Source: Ottowia testudinis (GTDB lineage: Bacteria; Pseudomonadota; Gammaproteobacteria; Burkholderiales; Burkholderiaceae_C). Taken from it: a stretch of 64,000 nt of DNA. Shown one piece after another: positions 1 to 8,292 of the stretch. The first letter of the stretch is position 1. Each line of letters begins with the position of its first letter. The position numbers were made by a program, and so were the translations under genes. The notes beneath the pieces are model-generated. The model did not search any database and had not been told where the DNA came from. It was given only the letters and a program-made list of their open reading frames with translations. The stretch covers positions 3,844,001 through 3,908,000 of the forward strand of contig NZ_CP071796.1 in NCBI RefSeq assembly GCF_017498525.1, in the 5' to 3' direction.

Positions 1-1111
1 GTGTCAATAAAGCAACGGCGATAGCCAGGATGAACACGGCAGGTGTGTAAATGGCGGCAAACCGATCGACAAAGCGTTGCGTCGGCGCACGGGAAGATTG
101 TGCTTGTTCGACTGCATGAATGATGCGCGCCAGAGTGCTGTCGGAAGCGGGTGCAGTAACACGAAATTCCAGCGCGGCTGACTGGTTGATAGTGCCTGCG
201 TAGACCTCGTCACCAATGGTTTTGTCTATTGGAAGGCTTTCACCAGTCACAGGCGACTGATCAATGGCACTCTGCCCAAGTGTCACGATGCCATCGAGCG
301 GAACCCGCTCTCCCGGACGGATGCGCACGACCGACTCGACGACCACCTCTTTGACACCAGTGCGCACCCAGCTGCCATCCTTTTGCCTCACCTCAGCCTC
401 TTCGGGTGCAAGTGCCAGCAAGCTCTTGATCGCACCGCGTGCCCGATCCACCGCTCGCGCCTCGATGGCCTCGGCTATAGCGTACAAGGCCATCACCATG
501 GCCGCTTCGGGCCACTGGCCTATTAAGAAGGCGCCAGTAACGGCCACCGTCATCAATGCATTGATGTTCAATCTTCCCTGCAGCAATGCGGAAAGACCTT
601 TACCGTAAACCGAAAAACCTGCCAGCGCGATAGCCGCCGCGGCAAGAGCCATGCCAAGGGCTTTGGCCGGCAAGCTCACCGGAAAGGCGAATGCCAAGCC
701 TTCAGCAGCCATGGCCAGCGCCAACGCACAGATCAGCTTGCCCCAAGATGCCCAAAAGCCAGATGACTGAGTTATAGGAGCAGTGCCTGTTTGGTCTTCT
801 GATCCGACAGCTTCTGGCTTAAAGCCCGCTTTGCGAATCGCGTTCAGCGCCATCAACAGTGCCTGCTCATCAGCATCGATGGCCAGTTCACGGCTTCCCA
901 AGTTGAACTGCAGACCGCGAATGCCTGACAAACCATCCAGCGCACGACGAATTTCTGACTCTTCCGAGGCGCAGTCCATGTTCTCGATGCGAAACCGCTT
1001 TGAAGCAGCCATCCTGGCATTGGACGAGACAGAAGCCATCGCGACTGGTGTCTTAGTGCATCCGTTGGAACACGAAGTCTCGGCTTGTTGATGTTGGTGG
1101 GTAGAGCTCAA
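1..1111 (-). CDS. cadA: Heavy-metal P1B-type ATPase (Cd/Zn/Pb exporter), N-terminal part, runs off the window
   Basis: Exports divalent soft metals across the inner membrane at the cost of ATP. About 370 residues are visible: a Cys-rich leader (CSNGC), one heavy-metal-associated domain with the motif NMDCASEE, several membrane helices, and the actuator-domain motif SPVTGES. The phosphorylation (DKTGT) and CPC metal-site regions lie beyond base 1. The metal-binding domain has CxxE instead of CxxC, a variant seen in some Cd/Pb exporters. I chose the TTG at 1111 as start because AAGGAG lies six bases before it and the predicted transcript starts near 1126, which would leave the ATG at 1126 without a leader. 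It is divergent from cadR, which should control it. Confidence in the family is high; the exact metal is inferred. Confidence 0.88.
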   Translation of the reverse strand, partial: MSSTHQHQQAETSCSNGCTKTPVAMASVSSNARMAASKRFRIENMDCASEESEIRRALDGLSGIRGLQFNLGSRELAIDADEQALLMALNAIRKAGFKPEAVGSEDQTGTAPITQSSGFWASWGKLICALALAMAAEGLAFAFPVSLPAKALGMALAAAAIALAGFSVYGKGLSALLQGRLNINALMTVAVTGAFLIGQWPEAAMVMALYAIAEAIEARAVDRARGAIKSLLALAPEEAEVRQKDGSWVRTGVKEVVVESVVRIRPGERVPLDGIVTLGQSAIDQSPVTGESLPIDKTIGDEVYAGTINQSAALEFRVTAPASDSTLARIIHAVEQAQSSRAPTQRFVDRFAAIYTPAVFILAIAVALLT

Positions 1112-1132
1112 GATTTTCTCCTTCATGGATGA

Positions 1133-1163
1133 ATTAAAAACCCTGTAGTCACTACAATGTCAA
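1133..1163 (-). promoter_or_regulatory. MerR-type promoter and operator for the exporter gene
   Basis: On the minus strand TTGACA (1163-1158) and TTTAAT (1138-1133) are separated by 19 bp, longer than the usual 17, which is the hallmark of promoters untwisted by MerR-family activators. The spacer holds an imperfect dyad at 1140-1160, ACCCTGTAG / CTACAATGT, with half-sites matching at seven of nine positions around a 3-bp centre. This fits CadR/PbrR binding sites as generally described. The same site probably also autoregulates cadR. Confidence 0.8.
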
Positions 1164-1205
1164 GCATCTCGCTCAAAAATTTCTTTCAGTCCTCAAAGCC
1201 AACCC

Positions 1206-1670
1206 ATGAAAATCGGCGAACTCGCCAAGGCGACCCACACACAAGTAGAAACCATTCGATATTACGAGCGCGAAGGCTTGCTGCTAGAAACGGCTCGCAC
1301 CGAAGGAAATTACCGGATGTACGGTGACAAGCATGTGGATCGGCTGTCTTTTATCCGGCACTGCCGGAGCCTGGACATGACGCTGCACGAAATCCGGATA
1401 TTGCTGCGTTTCAAGGATTCGCCGCACGAAAACTGCGCACAGGTTAATGATCTGCTAGACGATCACATCGGTCATGTGGCCGCTCGCATCAAAGAATTGA
1501 AGGCGCTGGAACGACAGCTCAAAATTTTGCGTGATACCTGTCGTGAGTCTCAGCAAGCCAGCCAATGCGGCATTTTGACCGGATTGTCCACGGCATCGCG
1601 CGACGAGCCCAAATCCGAATCTCACAAACATCATGTTCATGGGGCGCACAGTCTCAAACAAAGGCGTTGA
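1206..1670 (+). CDS. cadR: MerR-family Cd(II)/Pb(II)-responsive regulator, CadR/PbrR type
   Basis: A 154-residue metal-sensing activator. The N-terminus (MKIGELAKATHTQVETIRYY) is a MerR winged helix-turn-helix, followed by a dimerisation helix and a C-terminal metal loop. Cys77, Cys112 and Cys121 occupy the sensing positions; the Cys112-Cys121 spacing is like PbrR, while the His-rich tail (HKHHVHGAH) is like CadR, so Cd versus Pb preference is open. It is divergent from the exporter gene with a shared MerR-type promoter. Its stop codon is only 12 bp from the end of the prophage lysozyme gene, so the last residues (SLKQRR) could be altered by prophage insertion. Confidence 0.9.
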   Translation: MKIGELAKATHTQVETIRYYEREGLLLETARTEGNYRMYGDKHVDRLSFIRHCRSLDMTLHEIRILLRFKDSPHENCAQVNDLLDDHIGHVAARIKELKALERQLKILRDTCRESQQASQCGILTGLSTASRDEPKSESHKHHVHGAHSLKQRR

Positions 1671-1682
1671 GCGCGCGCGGTA

Positions 1683-2153
1683 TCAACCAATTAGTCGCGC
1701 GTTTGCCTCACGTCTGGCGACAAGTCCCGGCAACACCCTTCCGCCGCCATGTATCCAGCGGCGCAGTTCGCGGGCTACTTCAGGCCAGTTACGTTGATTC
1801 ACCCGACGCCGCAGGGTTGAAGTCTGCAGCCGTCCAGCCCCAAGGTTGAAGGTGAAGTCCACCATCGCCGCCAGACGGTTCTCGGGCTCGGCAGCCAGTA
1901 CCGGACAGTGCCGCAGCGTCGCAGCCAGCGCCGCCTGCAGGTCTTGCGCCAGATACAGCTCACCCTGCTCTTGGGTGATAGCTGGATGATCAGGTTGGCA
2001 CAAATGCCCATACCCAATCGTCCAGTACCCTGCAGGGCAAATGTAGGGCACGGCAGTGATTTGTGTGCCACGGCGCACCCTCCGCTCAAATCCTTCAAAC
2101 CGCTTGGCGAGATCAATCGCAGCCTGCGGCATCGCAATGCCACCCTTCGTCAT
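1683..2153 (-). CDS. Phage endolysin, GH24 (T4-type) lysozyme
   Basis: A 156-residue muramidase that cuts peptidoglycan to release phage. The active site is recognisable: Glu20 in KRFEGF, then CPAGYWTIGYGH with Cys39 and Thr45 in the E-(C/D)-T arrangement usual for phage lysozymes of Gram-negative hosts. No signal or anchor sequence is visible, so export probably relies on the holin-like protein encoded just upstream. The start overlaps the stop of that gene (ATGA); a second in-frame ATG lies at 2132. It is the last gene of the late operon and its stop lies 12 bp from cadR, marking the left edge of the prophage. Confidence 0.93.
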   Translation of the reverse strand: MTKGGIAMPQAAIDLAKRFEGFERRVRRGTQITAVPYICPAGYWTIGYGHLCQPDHPAITQEQGELYLAQDLQAALAATLRHCPVLAAEPENRLAAMVDFTFNLGAGRLQTSTLRRRVNQRNWPEVARELRRWIHGGGRVLPGLVARREANARLIG

Positions 2154-2626
2154 GGCCGCACCCGGTCAAACACGCGCCCCAGGAACCAGAAGTTCAACAC
2201 TCCGGCCCATAGCGCCTGGTCGGCCTGTGTCCAGGCATGCACAATGGCTTCGCCCCAACCCGCGCCGGCTGTCAGCGCCGCCACAAACGCCGCCGTCTTG
2301 GCCGCGCAGTACAGGGCCATGAACCAGTAGGTCAGTACGGGCCGCACGCTGATGGACAAGGCATCGGCCCACTTCACACCAGAAGCGCGTGCCTGTCCTG
2401 CGACTGCTTCACGCAGCGTGTCAATCGCCCCCGTGTTCCACACCGCATCAGCACCCGCACCAATCTCCTGCATACGCTGGGCCCCACGCAGCTTCTCGAA
2501 CTCAAGAGCCTTGTCCTGCATCGCCAGTTCGTGACTGCGCTCACCTTTGCGATCCACCCATTTCAGGATTTCAGGTGCCAGGCGGAACGCACCGCCCAGC
2601 AAGCCACCCAGTAGCGTTTCAATCAT
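2150..2626 (-). CDS. Holin-like phage membrane protein
   Basis: A 158-residue protein. The start at 2626 follows GGAGGT by five bases and overlaps the previous stop, so the longer reading frame to 2719 is not used. It begins with a glycine-rich hydrophobic stretch (IETLLGGLLGGAFRL), has a charged middle, and two hydrophobic segments near the C-terminus around ALYCAAKTAAFVAALTAGAG and LNFWFLG. This layout resembles the 3-TM holins described for gene-transfer agents (PF11351-like). It lies between a small membrane protein and the endolysin in a lysis cassette with ATGA overlaps. The holin role is inferred from topology and position. Confidence 0.7.
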   Translation of the reverse strand: MIETLLGGLLGGAFRLAPEILKWVDRKGERSHELAMQDKALEFEKLRGAQRMQEIGAGADAVWNTGAIDTLREAVAGQARASGVKWADALSISVRPVLTYWFMALYCAAKTAAFVAALTAGAGWGEAIVHAWTQADQALWAGVLNFWFLGRVFDRVRP

Positions 2627-2925
2627 TGGCCACCTCCCATCAACTTCAACTTGATAGCCGCACCCACCAATAGCGCCGCCAGAATTCCGGTCGTGATCAT
2701 CTTTACTGTGGTCTGCCAAACGGTATGTCTGGCATCACGCCAGGCCTCAAGCAGATCGCGCAACTCGCGGATATCGCGCGCGGCGTGCCCGTTCTCCAAA
2801 CCCAGATGGGCCAGACACTGCCTGGCTCCGCGTTCGGCAGCGGCATCCAGCAGGGCTTCAAACTCCTCGCGTGGCAGTGCCACGGCATCGCCTTCACGGG
2901 CGAAATCAACAGATGGTTCAGACAT
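2623..2925 (-). CDS. Small phage membrane protein, DUF6127-like, lysis cassette
   Basis: A 100-residue protein with an acidic N-terminal half (EEFEALLDAAAERGARQCL, then a segment ending in DIRELRDLLEAW) and one C-terminal membrane helix (ITTGILAALLVGAAIKLKL). This matches my memory of the DUF6127 phage family. The start at 2925 follows GAGAGG; the longer frame to 3006 would run into the terminator hairpin. It is the first gene of the lysis cassette, so a role in lysis or host membrane modification is plausible but unproven. Confidence 0.65.
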   Translation of the reverse strand: MSEPSVDFAREGDAVALPREEFEALLDAAAERGARQCLAHLGLENGHAARDIRELRDLLEAWRDARHTVWQTTVKMITTGILAALLVGAAIKLKLMGGGQ

Positions 2926-2943
2926 AACAGCCTCTCTTTCTTG

Positions 2944-2971
2944 ACAAAAAACGAACCACAAAAAACGAACC
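2944..2971. repeat. Two tandem copies of a 14-bp repeat
   Basis: ACAAAAAACGAACC occurs at 2944-2957 and again immediately at 2958-2971, between the lysis genes and the terminator. Function unknown. Confidence 0.7.
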
Positions 2972-3013
2972 ACAAAAACAAAACCCGCTGGATGCAGATG
3001 CACCACAGCGGGT
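2971..3013 (-). terminator. Intrinsic terminator between tail genes and lysis cassette
   Basis: On the minus strand an 8-bp stem (ACCCGCTG / CAGCGGGT, arms 3013-3006 and 2990-2983) with a 15-nt loop is followed by TTTTGTTTTTG. It would end or attenuate transcription of the tail genes, so lysis genes may need readthrough, antitermination or their own promoter. Confidence 0.75.
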
Positions 3014-3102
3014 CGGAAAAAACAACAAATGGACGGGTGCGCAATGCGTGCAGAACGCGTGCGATTCAGCGACAGCCCATCAAGTCACGCAGATACCGGT
3101 CT

Positions 3103-3324
3103 TCAGATTTCAATCACCTCCATTGGCAAACTGGGCGCAACGCCCTCAATTACTTCATCGCGCACAAATACGGTCTGACCCACAGCGGCCTGACCACGCG
3201 CCTTGATGCGACCACCCCCGGGCAACTGCACCGTGGCCACACCGGCAACCACATCCAGCACGACGCCGGCTTGCAGTGGAGGCTCTGGTATCAATTGCCG
3301 AAACTGCGCATACAGGTTCTGCAT
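3103..3324 (-). CDS. Small phage protein of unknown function
   Basis: A 73-residue protein (MQNLYAQFRQLIPEPPLQAG...) rich in short beta-strand patterns (VVLDVVAGVATVQLPGG, then a second run around QTVFVRDEV), suggesting a small beta-barrel. The start at 3324 follows AGGAGG; the longer frame to 3411 is not needed. It is the last gene of the tail group before the terminator and overlaps nothing. A role at the tail tip is possible from position only. Confidence 0.6.
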   Translation of the reverse strand: MQNLYAQFRQLIPEPPLQAGVVLDVVAGVATVQLPGGGRIKARGQAAVGQTVFVRDEVIEGVAPSLPMEVIEI

Positions 3325-3340
3325 AACTTCCTCCTCACTT

Positions 3341-5389
3341 TCAAGGGGATATGACTGATACAGGCGACCACACGCCAATGGTTTGCCAGACCTCGGGGAA
3401 ACCGGCTTCAACCTGCGTGGAGCGCACCAAACCCAGCCGATTCACAGCACCATCGCGGTATTGCACAAAGGCACCAGGCTCGATGATTCCGGTCTCCGGA
3501 AACACCGGCAGACGCAGATTCACTTCCACCTGCCGTCCGGTATCAGACAGCATGGCAATGCCACGCTGACGCGCCGCCACCGCATCAGTGATCAGGCTGT
3601 CCACCACCATGGGTGCTAGCACCTCACCGGCGGTGCCCGCGCGGGTCACCTGCCCGAGCACACCGCGCTCCTGCCCCGAAACAAACACCCGGTTGTAAGC
3701 AGGCCTTTCCAGCCAACGGATGGATTCGCGTGAGATGGCATCGAGCGGCAACACAAAGTCGGGTTTGACAGGCTGTGCAGCGTCCCTCCATTTCCAGGGT
3801 GCCAGCGGAAAGCGGTGCCGCACGCGGATGCGCTTGTCCGAGGCATGGGGATGCAAATAGCCACCGGCGCTGCTGGCAATGGCGTTCAATGCCTCCATCC
3901 AGGTGCCCTGATGCGCAAACACGCCAGCGGGTACAGACCAGTCCGCCAGATCCCAATCAATCGTCCAGCCCAGCGATATTCCATTGAGCATGAGCACGTC
4001 GTCCATCAACTGCCGCGCACTGCGTGCATCCGTATTGCCAAAGCTCATCACCGGCGCATAGGGCGCTGCCAGCACCGCATGCCGTCCACGCCCCGACACC
4101 CGAATGCGTGCCTCTCCAAAGCTGCGCTCCCGACTGATGTCTTCCGCCAGCAGCCGAAACTCCTTGCCATTGACGCTGGCCAGCAACTCCACCGGCCCGA
4201 ATGCGTTCGACTGGGTGCCTGATGGCATCACCAGCGGCTCAGCCTGCATCGGCAACTGCGCATCAAAGCCCCAACACCACGAAGCCACATCCAGCGAGAG
4301 CGACATGCTGAACACCGGCACTTCGAGCCCGTCGGGCCAGCGATACAGACGAACCTCATTGATCACAACATAGACCTTCTGGATGGGTACCAGCACCGTT
4401 TCACTAACAGGCGGTGGCACTGGCGACTTGCGTTCACAGACAAAGAGCAAATGCTCATTGCCCGGGGTCAGTGCCCCAAACAGCAAATGGGCCGAGGGCG
4501 TGTAGCAGGCTTGCACCTGCGGTGGCGGCAGAACCACCCGGACACGAATGCCTGGTGGCGGTCGCATCGCCTCCTCAAACCGACCGGCCCAGCCCACAGG
4601 CCAAGCCGTCGCGCTCTGGAAATCCGTCCCCTGACGCTGCGTGAGCAAACGTCCCATTTGCCAGTAACTGACTCGCCCGGCACGCTTGCTGCGATCTGCG
4701 TCCTGATGTGCAAAGCGTGTCGATTCACGCAACCGACTGGCGTCCTGAAACAGTGCCAGTCGAAGCAGAGGCAATGCACTGCCATCCTGATGACCAAACC
4801 CGGTTGCATCATGTAGACGCGCCGCCTGCTGCATGCCACTGCTGCGCTGCTCAACAATTGCCACCAGCACTGGCGGTAGCGGGTGCGCGATACCCTGCGG
4901 CAAGCTGGACGCCTGCTGCCACGGTGTGCTCCAGCCCACAGGGCCGCTGTGCCCGTCCTGTTGGCCCTGTGTCGCGCCGTTCTCGGTCTGTAGGGCCACC
5001 TGCCAGAGCGCGGTGGTTTTGCCGACCGTGGGGCGCTGGGTGTGCGAGACATAGCGCACTTCGCCCCTGCAGACCAAACCGGGCAAGGTCGCTCCCCGAC
5101 TGGTTCCGGGTTCGCCCCCCACAAAGAGAGGCACACTGGGCCGCAACACTAGGCTGCGGATCGCAGGCAACGGCAGGATTGCCTGCAGTGCCACCCTGGC
5201 CGGTGGGATGAAATGGATGCGCGCCGTCGGCAACGGCAAGACCACCTGCAGATTCAGCGCATTGCGTGGCGCTTCAAAGCTGGCACCAAACACCAGATCG
5301 GCACGCACCGCATCGGTGGCGGCGGGCAGTTCAAATCGCAGATCAGCCGTGTCGGCGGTATTGGCGCCCTCGGCAGCACCATTGTTCAT
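3341..5389 (-). CDS. Phage tail-tip or hub-like structural protein
   Basis: A 682-residue protein. The first ~300 residues are low in recognisable features, with repeated proline-containing strands (VVLPLPTARIHFIPPARVAL and similar) and Gln/His-rich stretches. The second half resembles hub-type tail proteins: a long beta-rich region around VYVVINEVRLYRWPDG, a conserved-looking helix (DARSARQLMDDVLMLNGISL), and a C-terminal barrel. It lies downstream of the tape measure and other tail genes, 3 bp from the next structural gene. Structural tail role is likely; the precise part is not. Confidence 0.6.
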   Translation of the reverse strand: MNNGAAEGANTADTADLRFELPAATDAVRADLVFGASFEAPRNALNLQVVLPLPTARIHFIPPARVALQAILPLPAIRSLVLRPSVPLFVGGEPGTSRGATLPGLVCRGEVRYVSHTQRPTVGKTTALWQVALQTENGATQGQQDGHSGPVGWSTPWQQASSLPQGIAHPLPPVLVAIVEQRSSGMQQAARLHDATGFGHQDGSALPLLRLALFQDASRLRESTRFAHQDADRSKRAGRVSYWQMGRLLTQRQGTDFQSATAWPVGWAGRFEEAMRPPPGIRVRVVLPPPQVQACYTPSAHLLFGALTPGNEHLLFVCERKSPVPPPVSETVLVPIQKVYVVINEVRLYRWPDGLEVPVFSMSLSLDVASWCWGFDAQLPMQAEPLVMPSGTQSNAFGPVELLASVNGKEFRLLAEDISRERSFGEARIRVSGRGRHAVLAAPYAPVMSFGNTDARSARQLMDDVLMLNGISLGWTIDWDLADWSVPAGVFAHQGTWMEALNAIASSAGGYLHPHASDKRIRVRHRFPLAPWKWRDAAQPVKPDFVLPLDAISRESIRWLERPAYNRVFVSGQERGVLGQVTRAGTAGEVLAPMVVDSLITDAVAARQRGIAMLSDTGRQVEVNLRLPVFPETGIIEPGAFVQYRDGAVNRLGLVRSTQVEAGFPEVWQTIGVWSPVSVISP

Positions 5390-5392
5390 GGC

Positions 5393-5788
5393 TCACCCCA
5401 ACACTGCTGACACCATCCGCGCATCGCCACCCAGATAAAGATTGGTGCTGGCCAGCTTGATATCGCCGTTGCCATCGGTGCCACTGCAATCCAGATCCAG
5501 TGCGGTCACTTCCGCCCCATTGACCAGCCGTGCCCAGGTGGCAATGCCGGTGGCAGTGATCAGCCCATCTTCCTGCTGCGTGAGCGTGAGCAGGCCATTG
5601 GCAATCGTACCCGCAGGTTTGGTGAGTTTGATTTCCACCAGCATGACGCTGGAGGGTAGCGTGCCGGGACTGGCAGGGCGCGCACCTCCATAAATGCGCA
5701 GGCGCGCGGGATTTGGCCCTGTATCCAGAAACCCCAAGGTGCCCACCAGCCGCGCCTCGTTGTGTTCAACCGTGATGGCAACGGTCAT
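5393..5788 (-). CDS. Phage protein of unknown function, beta-rich
   Basis: A 131-residue protein starting MTVAITVEHNEARLVGTL. The ATG at 5788 overlaps the stop of the preceding gene (ATGA), so the longer frame to 5851 is rejected. It consists mainly of alternating hydrophobic strands (VMLVEIKLTKPAG, EVTALDLDCSG), consistent with a small beta-sandwich. It sits between the LamG-like and hub-like genes in one tightly packed transcript, so a minor tail component is likely. Confidence 0.6.
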   Translation of the reverse strand: MTVAITVEHNEARLVGTLGFLDTGPNPARLRIYGGARPASPGTLPSSVMLVEIKLTKPAGTIANGLLTLTQQEDGLITATGIATWARLVNGAEVTALDLDCSGTDGNGDIKLASTNLYLGGDARMVSAVLG

Positions 5789-6894
5789 GGTGCCACCTGC
5801 GGCTTCAGGTTGTCCGCAATCACTGCCCGATACAGATGCTGCCAGTCCCAAGCAATGGCGCTGTAGCGCTGTGTGGGATCAATCAGTTCAAAGCGGTAAC
5901 TGCCATCGGCTTGCGACCAGGTTTCCGCCACCAGGGTGAAGGTGTTCTCCGAATAGAGTTGCACCCGGCGCACTAGGGGATGGTCGGGCGTGCTTTTTTC
6001 TTTGACGGTGCCCGCGATAAAGCCTGGGCCACCAAAGTGAATGTTCTTCTGGGCATTGGGAATGGCTCGCCAATAGAAGTCATACCCACCCGACCGATTC
6101 CAATGCGCACTGGCCGGGCTGTTCAGGCGCGTCAAATCCAATTGGGGCTGGACACGGATGTTCTGCGAAGGATCGCTGGCCGGATCGGGCAGCACGGAGG
6201 TGGAACCACCTGCCAGATGGCCAAGGTCGGTATCGGCATTGACACCCACTGCATTGGGGAAGGCAGGCAATCCCGATGGCGTACCACCGGCAATGCCATG
6301 CACCCTTGCAGTGGCGCCGTACAGAAACAGCCCCGGCACCAGCTTGCCCCGATAGCTGGCATCACTCACCTGAAACAGCAGCACGCCATCCACCTTGAAC
6401 TGCATCAGCCGGGACCATGGGACGCCATTGGCGTCCGGGGCGCCGGTAATGACTTCGCAGCGCAAAGTGTGGCGCTCACCCATATTGAAGCCGGGTGCCG
6501 CCGCGTGGACATCAACCATGGGTTGAATCCCATCGTTGATGCTGCCCGTGACAGCAGCACCATCGCCAAACCAGTAATTCCAGCGGGTCACGCACCATCC
6601 GCCATCCAGATGCGCAAAGCGATAACCCTCGCAGCCATTGCCCAGCGCCGGGTTGCTCATCATCCACAAACCGAGGTGTTTGCGCGCACTCGGATCGGTC
6701 AGCAGCTCGACATCGGCTTCAAACCAGAAGTCGCCGTGAGCGGCTTCGTTGAAGCGCAGAATCGAATGCCAGGCAGATGCGGACAGATCGATGGCTTGCG
6801 CATCCGTGTTGTAGCTGGCAGACATGCTGCCCAGTGGCGTGATGTAACCCGCTGGCGGCTCCTGCTCAAAGGTGTTCGAGAAGGGGTAGCTCAT
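5785..6894 (-). CDS. Phage structural protein with a concanavalin/LamG-like N-terminal fold
   Basis: A 369-residue protein. Residues ~30-200 show a jelly-roll pattern with aromatic strands (HGDFWFEADVELLTD, KHLGLWMMSNP, LMQFKVDGVLLFQV) typical of LamG/concanavalin-like folds used for carbohydrate binding. The C-terminal ~90 residues (FIAGTVKEKS... YRFELIDPTQRYSAIAWD) look like a small carboxypeptidase-regulatory-type barrel. Likely a minor tail or adhesin protein that contacts the host surface; fold assignment is by pattern only. Confidence 0.55.
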   Translation of the reverse strand: MSYPFSNTFEQEPPAGYITPLGSMSASYNTDAQAIDLSASAWHSILRFNEAAHGDFWFEADVELLTDPSARKHLGLWMMSNPALGNGCEGYRFAHLDGGWCVTRWNYWFGDGAAVTGSINDGIQPMVDVHAAAPGFNMGERHTLRCEVITGAPDANGVPWSRLMQFKVDGVLLFQVSDASYRGKLVPGLFLYGATARVHGIAGGTPSGLPAFPNAVGVNADTDLGHLAGGSTSVLPDPASDPSQNIRVQPQLDLTRLNSPASAHWNRSGGYDFYWRAIPNAQKNIHFGGPGFIAGTVKEKSTPDHPLVRRVQLYSENTFTLVAETWSQADGSYRFELIDPTQRYSAIAWDWQHLYRAVIADNLKPQVAP

Positions 6895-6905
6895 GGCGCA
6901 CCCCT

Positions 6906-8198
6906 TCAGCGCCAGGGCCCGGTGATGTCAAAGGCAATCTGCGCCCCTTCGGTTTCCGAGCCGTATTGCGTGCGCACCAGCAGAAACTTCTTGCCGGTCT
7001 GACCAATCACGTTGTCTACCACGGTCAGGTCGCTGTAGGGCCTGTCCTGCGGCAGCCAGTGCATGCCCGGCATCATCCCGCGCATGTGGCCGTCCTCCTG
7101 CCGCACATAGGTCGGCAGGAGCCACAGGCTGTAATCGGCGCCATTGGGAAACGGAACCGGCCCCCGGCCACAGATCTGCTGGCCATTGTTGGTGTTCAGG
7201 GATGTGACACCCCAGCGCACCGGATGGCCCAGTTGCGTGTGATTGCGCAGCAGCACTTTGCCGGCCCAGTCCAATGAAGCAGACAGCCCATAGCTGTTGT
7301 ATTGCCCCGGATAGCTGGCGTAGCCGCCGTTGCTGTTGGTCCAGTAGCTGTCATCGGCACACAACACCGTGGCGTAGTTGTCACCCGGTTTGAAACTGGT
7401 GATGTCGCCAAAGCAGTAGCTGCTGCGGCCATACCAGCCATAGCCCGCCGCACTGGTCACAAACAGGTAGAACAACCGGTCATCACCGATCAGCACCCAG
7501 TTGCGGTTGCCGCCGCCGTTGTCCCCATAGGTTTCATAGCCGCCCTGCCGGGCGTGGTACCACTTGTACCAACCCCACTGGTTGGGCTGCACCTGCTTCC
7601 AGTTCTGGGTCGGGTTGTTGGGGTCAAACGGCGCTTGTGCACCGACGATGGTGTCGATGTCCGACAGGTCTTCCACAATGCCGACATTGGCCCACTTGGC
7701 CCAGCCCGTGGTGTAGTTGGGCGATTTGAGGCTGTTGTCGATCAGCAGCAGGTTTTGCGGGGAAACAACGTTCTTGCTGCGGTAGGCGGCCTTGTGGGTG
7801 CTGGAGAACGGTTTCTCCCAGCCGAGCGAGGCGACCTTGGCGGACAGGCTGGTGCTGCTCGTGGCCGGTGACACCGGCGATCCTGACACCGCATAGGTGA
7901 AGCTCGTGTTGGTCGTGGCAAGCACCCGGAACAGGCCGTTGTATTCAGGCTGCGCCGCGCCGGCGATTTCCACCACCTGATCGCGCTGGTAGGCATGGCC
8001 TGCGGTGATGGTCGCAGTGGCCACGCCATTGGCCCAAGTCAGGCTGTCGATGGCCTTGAGCGCAAAACCATTGACCAGGCAAGCGTCCAGCATGGTGACC
8101 AGATCGCCCCAGTTGTTGCTGATCTGCGGGGCGCCGGCCATCGCGCTGGTGAAGTAGCGCACGGGAAATAGCTGGAAATTCTGGTTGGTTTCAGGCAT
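6906..8198 (-). CDS. Phage tail or adhesin protein of unknown type
   Basis: A 430-residue protein, unusually rich in Tyr, Trp, Gly and Asn (YETYGDNGGGNRNW, YGWYGRSSYCFGD, YASYPGQYNSYG), which suggests a surface-exposed beta-rich fibre or receptor-binding module. The N-terminal ~60 residues (FPVRYFTSAMAGAPQISNNW) are probably the attachment end. It lies directly downstream of a strong intrinsic terminator, so it is expressed by readthrough or from its own promoter. Family not recognised. Confidence 0.6.
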   Translation of the reverse strand: MPETNQNFQLFPVRYFTSAMAGAPQISNNWGDLVTMLDACLVNGFALKAIDSLTWANGVATATITAGHAYQRDQVVEIAGAAQPEYNGLFRVLATTNTSFTYAVSGSPVSPATSSTSLSAKVASLGWEKPFSSTHKAAYRSKNVVSPQNLLLIDNSLKSPNYTTGWAKWANVGIVEDLSDIDTIVGAQAPFDPNNPTQNWKQVQPNQWGWYKWYHARQGGYETYGDNGGGNRNWVLIGDDRLFYLFVTSAAGYGWYGRSSYCFGDITSFKPGDNYATVLCADDSYWTNSNGGYASYPGQYNSYGLSASLDWAGKVLLRNHTQLGHPVRWGVTSLNTNNGQQICGRGPVPFPNGADYSLWLLPTYVRQEDGHMRGMMPGMHWLPQDRPYSDLTVVDNVIGQTGKKFLLVRTQYGSETEGAQIAFDITGPWR

Positions 8199-8242
8199 GA
8201 GTTGTTCTCACAAGGCATTGATGTACAAGACAAAGAAGGAAT

Positions 8243-8267
8243 AAAAAAAGCGCGCCACACGGCGCGC
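8243..8267 (-). terminator. Intrinsic terminator downstream of the 1201-aa tail gene
   Basis: On the minus strand a perfect 7-bp GC stem (GCGCGCC / GGCGCGC, 8267-8261 and 8256-8250) with a GTGT loop is followed by seven T residues (8249-8243). One of the clearest terminators in the window. Confidence 0.9.
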
Positions 8268-8292
8268 CCTCATGAAGCAGTGAACGACCCGA

